From assembly GCA_005888515.1 (NCBI GenBank), contig VAZR01000242.1, positions 1 to 10,639 on the forward strand: a stretch of 10,639 bases of DNA, in the 5' to 3' direction. Every line of letters begins with the position of its first letter. The stretch's first letter is position 1. A model generated the notes under the pieces. It searched no databases. It was not told the DNA's origin and saw only the letters and a program-made list of their open reading frames with translations. This DNA is from Alphaproteobacteria bacterium (GTDB lineage Bacteria > Pseudomonadota > Alphaproteobacteria > ATCC43930 > CGMCC-115725). Position numbers and translations under genes: made by a program. Positions 7,072 to 10,639 of the stretch are shown here, in pieces.

Positions 7072-8016
7072 TTAGGCGTCCGGCTTGGGTGACGGTGCGC
7101 CCAAAATCGTGCCGACCGGCAGATTGATCTCGGAAAATTTGACCTTGGCGCCGTCGCCGAGACGCAGGCGCGACACCTCGATAAAGCCGCCCTGGGCGTG
7201 GATGCGGAGGCCATCGGGGCCGGCGGACACGACCTCACCGAGTTTCTTGCCGCGCACTGAGCCGAAGGTCGGCGCCATGATCTTCTTCGCGTCGAATAGA
7301 TAGAGCTTCTGCTCCCCGAAGGTCGTCCAGGCGCCCGGCGCCGGGTTGCAGCCGCGGATCAAATCGTAGACGAAGTCGACGTGGTTGGCCCAGTTGATGC
7401 GCGCCTCGGCCTCGCGCACCCAGCCCTCATAGGTCGCCTCTTTCTCGTCCTGGGTCCATTCGGTGGCACGGCCGGCGGTGACCAGATCGGCGGCCTGCAA
7501 CAGCGCCTCGACCCCGAGCGGGAAGATCTTGTCGAAATAGAGGGAAGCGGCGGTGTCATTCGGCCCGATCGGGATCCGCTTCTGCAGAATGATTGGTCCT
7601 TCGTCGAGTCCCGGGGTCGGGCGGAAGATCGTCAGCCCGGTCTCGCTGCGGCCGCGGATGATCGCCCATGGGATCGCGGCCGGGCCACGATGCAGCGGCA
7701 ACAGCGACGGATGGAATTGGATCATGCCATGCTTCGGGATGGCGCAGAATTCCGGCGGCGCGAACAGCAGCACATAAGCCATGACCCCGATATCGGCATT
7801 GCAGGCCTTCAGCGCGTCCAGCGCTTCCGGTGCGGAGTATTTCGGGAAGCGGTGCACCGGCAGCTTTCTTTCCTCAGCGGCGACCACCAACGGATCGGGC
7901 CGCGAGCCTGGTTTTTCGGGTGCGGCGAAGACGCCGGCGATCGTATCGCCGCGCGCGACGAAGGCCTCCAGAACCGATTTACCGAATGCCTGCTGACCAA
8001 CGATGACGACGCGCAT
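7072..8016 (-). CDS. Formyltransferase / 10-formyl-THF hydrolase-like protein
   Basis: The 314-residue product has an N-terminal formyltransferase fold (about 1-180) and an Fmt C-terminal-like domain (about 204-306). Residues 1-10 (MRVVIVGQQA) resemble the start of the hydrolase domain of 10-formyltetrahydrofolate dehydrogenase. The active-site strand is IQFHPSLLPLHRG (99-111) with H102, and D138 lies in GLDEG. Methionyl-tRNA formyltransferase has Asn two residues before this His; here it is Q100, so the protein looks more like the FDH hydrolase domain or a formyltransferase with another acceptor than like housekeeping Fmt. TYEGWVREAEARINW (195-209) and RGCNPAPGAW (221-230) also recall FDH. 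ATG 8016 follows GGGAGG by 5 nt. Downstream lie the DUF4160 and second formyltransferase remnants. The reaction presumably uses or hydrolyses 10-formyl-THF; the acceptor is unknown. Confidence 0.9.
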   Translation of the reverse strand: MRVVIVGQQAFGKSVLEAFVARGDTIAGVFAAPEKPGSRPDPLVVAAEERKLPVHRFPKYSAPEALDALKACNADIGVMAYVLLFAPPEFCAIPKHGMIQFHPSLLPLHRGPAAIPWAIIRGRSETGLTIFRPTPGLDEGPIILQKRIPIGPNDTAASLYFDKIFPLGVEALLQAADLVTAGRATEWTQDEKEATYEGWVREAEARINWANHVDFVYDLIRGCNPAPGAWTTFGEQKLYLFDAKKIMAPTFGSVRGKKLGEVVSAGPDGLRIHAQGGFIEVSRLRLGDGAKVKFSEINLPVGTILGAPSPKPDA

Positions 8017-8164
8017 ATCGCCTCCCTAGGATCTCTCGGTGGCGCTCTGAGGGCAGAGTTCCACGACCCGCCGCCAGTCGGCAAGTGCGTCGCGATCTCG
8101 ATGGTGCCGGCGAACGCGATCGGCTACGCTGGGAGCCCAGACGCAACTATTGCGATTGTCCTTC

Positions 8165-8557
8165 ATGACCGGCATCAGAGCCAACTTGTCCGGCGCGCTG
8201 CTGCTCTCGTTGCTCGCCGGCTGCGTGCCAGTGTCCGCCGACAACGGCCGATTTCTCGTCTATTTCAACGAGTTCAGCGCCAATCTGACACCGGCGGCGC
8301 GCACCGTTCTCGCCGACGCGGCGCGGCAAGCGCGTGAGACCGGCACCCGCATGCTCCGGATCGAAGCGCGCGCCAGCGCCACTGGCTCCCCGGAGGCAAA
8401 CCGGCGGCTCGCCGAGATGCGCAGCCAGGTGGTGGCCGACGAGCTCAGGGCCGACGGGGTGAGCCCGGCGATGCTGCGGCAGGTGCCGATCGGCCAGACC
8501 GGCTCCGGCGATCCGAGCGTCGCCGAGCGGCGCGTCGACGTCGTGCTGGAGCGGTAG
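8165..8557 (+). CDS. OmpA-like lipoprotein
   Basis: This short protein (130 residues from ATG 8165) has a lipoprotein signal: a hydrophobic stretch ending LLAGC, with lipidated Cys at 20. The rest resembles the OmpA/Pal peptidoglycan-binding fold: VYFNEFSANLTPAARTVLAD (32-51), then IEARASATGSPEANRRLAEM (66-85) and a final RRVDVVLE. The arginine of the peptidoglycan site appears kept (R86), but the aspartate expected at GHAD is S71, so binding of diaminopimelate may be weak. An alternative start is TTG 8150, five codons earlier; GGGAG at 8131-8135 is rather distant from either, so the start is uncertain. Likely anchored in the outer membrane and facing the periplasm. It is divergent from the formyltransferase gene and stands alone. 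Confidence 0.82.
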   Translation: MTGIRANLSGALLLSLLAGCVPVSADNGRFLVYFNEFSANLTPAARTVLADAARQARETGTRMLRIEARASATGSPEANRRLAEMRSQVVADELRADGVSPAMLRQVPIGQTGSGDPSVAERRVDVVLER

Positions 8558-8597
8558 CGTAGGCCGGCACAACCTGCCGTTGAGCCAGGTCGGAGCG

Positions 8598-8628
8598 TTT
8601 GCTGCATCTGCAGGAAATCTGCAGCAAA
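8598..8628. repeat. 9-bp inverted repeat, possible terminator or operator
   Basis: TTTGCTGCA (8598-8606) and its exact inverse TGCAGCAAA (8620-8628) flank a 13-nt loop that itself contains CTGCAG. It lies 40 bp after the OmpA-like stop and is followed by AAAAATTC rather than a T run on the + strand. The left arm has only three T after it on the - strand. Terminator function is therefore doubtful; a protein-binding site is also possible. Confidence 0.5.
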
Positions 8629-8810
8629 AATTCGCGCATTCGTTTTGCCTGGCCGGCGAACCCCGCGCGCCGCCTCGGTTTCGAACGGCTCCGTAATTTT
8701 GTGGCGTGCCGATTTACAGCAAATTCGCCGCTGCCTGTCGCTGTTGTGCCGGTTGCCATCTGGGATCATGCAAACGATGACATAGGAATGTGGCGTTTTT
8801 AGTGTCGACG

Positions 8811-8840
8811 TTGACCGCGCCGCGCGGTACCCGGTACAGC
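8811..8840 (+). promoter_or_regulatory. Candidate promoter for the DUF4926-DUF6883 pair
   Basis: TTGACC (8811-8816) and TACAGC (8835-8840) are separated by 18 nt and end 43 nt before ATG 8884. The palindromic stretch CCGCGCGG / GGTACCCGGTACA between and over the -10 (about 8818-8837) could offer an operator. Identified by eye. Confidence 0.33.
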
Positions 8841-8883
8841 TAGTCGGCAACGGTTCCTGGGAGCCAACAACGAGGAGCCGGCA

Positions 8884-9114
8884 ATGGCGGAAGCCGAACG
8901 TCCGAAAACAAGGCGCGGAACTAGCCGCAGCATTCCCGAACTCAGCATTGTCGCTCTCAAGCGTTCGGTTGCATGCAAAGGCGGCGTGGTGCCGGAAGGC
9001 GGCATTGGGACGGTGGTGCACGTCTATCGCGACGGCGAGCATTACGAGATTGAGTTTTCGGAGCCGTTCCCGTGTACGGTCACGGTTAGCGCTGAAGACA
9101 TTCAGCCGGCATGA
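8884..9114 (+). CDS. DUF4926 domain-containing protein (putative antitoxin position)
   Basis: The 76-residue product starts at ATG 8884 after GAGGAG (8872-8877). After a basic N-terminal tail (about 1-18) it has a small all-beta core: ELSIVALKRSV (19-29), GGIGTVVHVYRDGEHYEIEF (39-58) and a closing TVTVSAEDIQP. This matches the DUF4926 pattern (VxL...G..GTVV.vy..g..yEVEF). Such proteins look like small SH3/KOW-like barrels; function is not established. Its stop overlaps the start of the next gene by 4 nt (ATGA, 9111-9114), so the two are translationally coupled. The order small basic protein first, DUF6883 protein second, is that of many toxin-antitoxin operons; that role is inference. Confidence 0.87.
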   Translation: MAEAERPKTRRGTSRSIPELSIVALKRSVACKGGVVPEGGIGTVVHVYRDGEHYEIEFSEPFPCTVTVSAEDIQPA

Positions 9115-9449
9115 GCCCGCTCCCAAGGGCGGCGCATGCCACCCTGGCTGATGCGAAAATCACACAATATCTGCTGAATACCGCTCATCCGATCGGCGCC
9201 GCCAAGGCGGTGTTCTTCGCCTCGTTTGGCTTCTCTCTGGCAAATTGGGCCGAACTGAAAAAAGCGCTTCTGGATCATCCGTTACGCAATCCGGTCACGG
9301 ACCGAAGAAGCGGCCCGTTTGGCGAGCTGTTCGAGGTCAGCTGTGCGTTGGCAACGCCGGACGGCCGAAATCCGTGTATCATTTCGGTCTGGCTTATCGA
9401 GCCGCCTAGTGCAAACCCAAGGTTTATCACCGCATACCCGAATCCCTGA
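9111..9449 (+). CDS. DUF6883 domain-containing protein (putative toxin position)
   Basis: This 112-residue protein begins at ATG 9111, overlapping the DUF4926 stop by 4 nt. Its core ADAKITQYLLNTAHPIGAAK followed by AVFFASFGF (about 14-42) fits DUF6883 (K.xYLLN..HP.G..KA.FF...GF). The second half has GPFGELFEVSCALATPDGR (68-86), SVWLIE (92-97) and RFITAYP (104-110), also typical. I recall closely similar domains at the C-termini of large hemagglutinin-type polymorphic toxins, which suggests a toxin-like or nuclease-like activity, but I know of no proven function. Conserved candidates for catalysis visible here are K16, H26, K32 and the final aromatic strand. Not secreted: there is no signal peptide. 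The stop lies 19 bp from the convergent ATPase pseudogene's end. Confidence 0.87.
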   Translation: MSPLPRAAHATLADAKITQYLLNTAHPIGAAKAVFFASFGFSLANWAELKKALLDHPLRNPVTDRRSGPFGELFEVSCALATPDGRNPCIISVWLIEPPSANPRFITAYPNP

Positions 9450-9468
9450 TCCGGTGCGTGACACCTGA

Positions 9469-10639
9469 TTACGCCGGAACGGCGGCGAGGTCGAAGGCGG
9501 CGGCCATCAGCGCGCGGGTATAGGGGTGCTCGGGCGCGGTCATGACGCGCTCGGTGCTCCCCGCTTCGACGATCTCGCCATCCTTCATGACGAGGATCTC
9601 GTGCGACAGCGCGCGCACGACCTTGAGGTCGTGGCTGATAGCACCAGGGCGCGGGCGATCGCGACGCGCTGGCGCTGGCCGCCGGAGAATTCATGCGGGT
9701 AGCGCTCGGCCGCAGCCGGGTCGAGCCCGACTTCGGCAAGGGTCTCCTCGATCAATTGCCGCCGCTCCGCCTCGGTCGCGGTGAGATTGTGGACACGCAG
9801 CCCTTCGCCGACGATCTGCGCGATCGACAGGCGCGGCGACAGACTCGAATAGGGGTCCTGGAAGACCACCTGCATTTCGCGCCGCAACGGCCGCAGCCGC
9901 CGCTGTCCCTCATGCGCAATGTCGTGCCCGGCAAAACGGATGCCGCCCCCCATCTCCCCTTGGGCGTCGAGCAGCCGCAACAGCGCGAGACCGAGCGTCG
10001 TCTTGCCCGAGCCGCTCTCGCCGACGACGCCGAGAGTGGTCCCCCGCCTGACGACGAGTGAGACGCCATCGACCGCCTTCACATATCCGTCCACCCGGCG
10101 CAGCACTCCGCGCCGGATCGGAAACCAGACCTTGACGTCCTGGCCCTCGACCAGCTCGGCGACTGCGGGATTGGCCGGCGCCGCACGTCCCTTCGGCTCG
10201 GCCGCCAGCAGGCGGCGCGTGTAGGGATGGCGCGGATGGGCGAAGATCCCGGCGGCTGGGCCGGCTTCGACGATCTCGCCGGCCGTCATGATGCAGACCT
10301 GATCCGCCATCTTTCGGACGATCGTCAGGTCGTGGGTGATCAGCAGCAACGCCATGCCGAAACGGTCGCGCAAATCCTTCAAGAGCTGCAGGATGTGCGC
10401 CTGGATCGTCACGTCGAGCGCGGTCGTCGGCTCGTCGGCAATCAGAATATCGGGCTCGTTGGCGATCGCCATCGCGATCATGACGCGCTGCCGCTGCCCA
10501 CCCGACAGCTGGTGCGGATAGGCGCCGAGGCGGCTCTCGGCATCCGGCAGACCGACCAGCCGCAACAACTCGACGGTGCGCTCGCGCGCCGCCGCTGCGT
10601 TCATGTGCTTGTGGATCAGCAGGGTTTCGGCAATCTGCC
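9469..10639 (-). pseudogene. Two-domain peptide ABC transporter ATP-binding protein, broken by internal deletion (5' end outside window)
   Basis: The frame enters from the right edge. The first nucleotide-binding domain shows signature LSGGQ (10494-10508), Walker B IADEPTTALD (10413-10442) and ITHD (10329-10340); its Walker A lies beyond the window. A linker with HPYTRRLLAAEPKG leads to a second domain with Walker A GESGSGKTT (9996-10022), Q-loop VFQDP (9852-9866) and signature FSGGQ (9675-9689). After IARALV the frame fails at 9639/9640 and stops at 9585. The missing C-terminus resumes in another frame with ISHDLKVVRALSHEIL (from 9639) and ends at TAA 9469-9471. The Walker B and D-loop of domain 2 (about 38-40 codons) are gone. 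The intact form would be a DppD-DppF/YejF-type fused ATPase energising peptide import at the membrane. Natural pseudogene or sequence error cannot be told apart here. Confidence 0.85.

Larger units (their letters stand above)
8558..8883. other. Intergenic region with no convincing gene
   Basis: About 325 bp without a supported gene. The one open frame (8599-8802, +, TTG start) has no family resemblance or ribosome site. The region holds an inverted repeat at 8598-8628, a partial echo of its right arm (CAGCAAATTCG at 8717-8727 against CAGCAAAAATTCG at 8622-8634), and a candidate promoter at 8811-8840. Confidence 0.6.

Noticed and set aside
7381..8337. 318-codon open frame on the + strand
   Set aside because: It lies antisense to the well-supported formyltransferase gene and runs into the lipoprotein gene in another frame; the composition (many Arg, Gly, Asp, His) is that of a GC-rich shadow frame and no domain is recognisable.
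8260..9126. 288-codon open frame on the - strand
   Set aside because: It is antisense to the OmpA-like and DUF4926 genes, has no Shine-Dalgarno support and no recognisable domain.
9275..9739. 154-codon minus-strand frame over DUF6883 and the ATPase end
   Set aside because: It reads the ATPase region in the wrong frame (the true C-terminus is ISHDLKVV...) and antisense to DUF6883.
1..10639. CRISPR arrays, tRNA genes, insertion sequences and phage genes
   Set aside because: I looked for regular short direct repeats, tRNA-like cloverleaf ends and transposase or integrase motifs and saw none; the only clear repeats are the palindrome at 3221-3309, the paralogous gene ends and the small inverted repeat at 8598-8628.

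Overview
The window is GC-rich, codes densely on both strands and uses strong Shine-Dalgarno starts (GGAGG-type). Its gene families and a palindromic repeat at 3221-3309 suggest an alphaproteobacterium, most likely of the Rhizobiales (Bradyrhizobium/Xanthobacteraceae-like). This is inference from protein style and repeats; no rRNA or other marker gene is present.

Left part (1-3199, mostly + strand): the 3' end of one peptide-type ABC substrate-binding protein is followed 38 bp later by a complete paralogue with a signal peptide. A small DUF2934 gene converges on it. A divergent promoter region then leads to an alpha/beta-hydrolase. Middle (3221-5426, - strand): a bidirectional palindromic repeat separates the hydrolase from a two-gene unit, cupin followed by an amidohydrolase_2-type metal hydrolase. 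A small secreted Pro/Tyr-rich protein lies upstream. Next is a luciferase-like flavin monooxygenase (5578-6627, +). It faces a remnant region: the 3' end of a second formyltransferase gene joined to a broken DUF4160 gene. An intact formyltransferase/10-formyl-THF hydrolase-like gene follows (7072-8016, -).

Right part (8165-10639): an OmpA-like lipoprotein, a gap of about 325 bp with an inverted repeat, and a tightly coupled DUF4926-DUF6883 pair with the layout of a toxin-antitoxin module. Last is a two-domain peptide ABC transporter ATPase (YejF-like, - strand, start beyond the window). Its second nucleotide-binding domain has lost the Walker B region through an internal, frame-shifting deletion.

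The ABC binding proteins, LLM monooxygenase, amidohydrolase, cupin, alpha/beta-hydrolase and formyl-group enzyme together look like uptake and breakdown of a small organic compound. They form several separate transcription units, so a shared pathway is only a suggestion. The best items for a second look are the DUF4926-DUF6883 pair, the formyltransferase-tail/DUF4160 chimera and the internally deleted ATPase.
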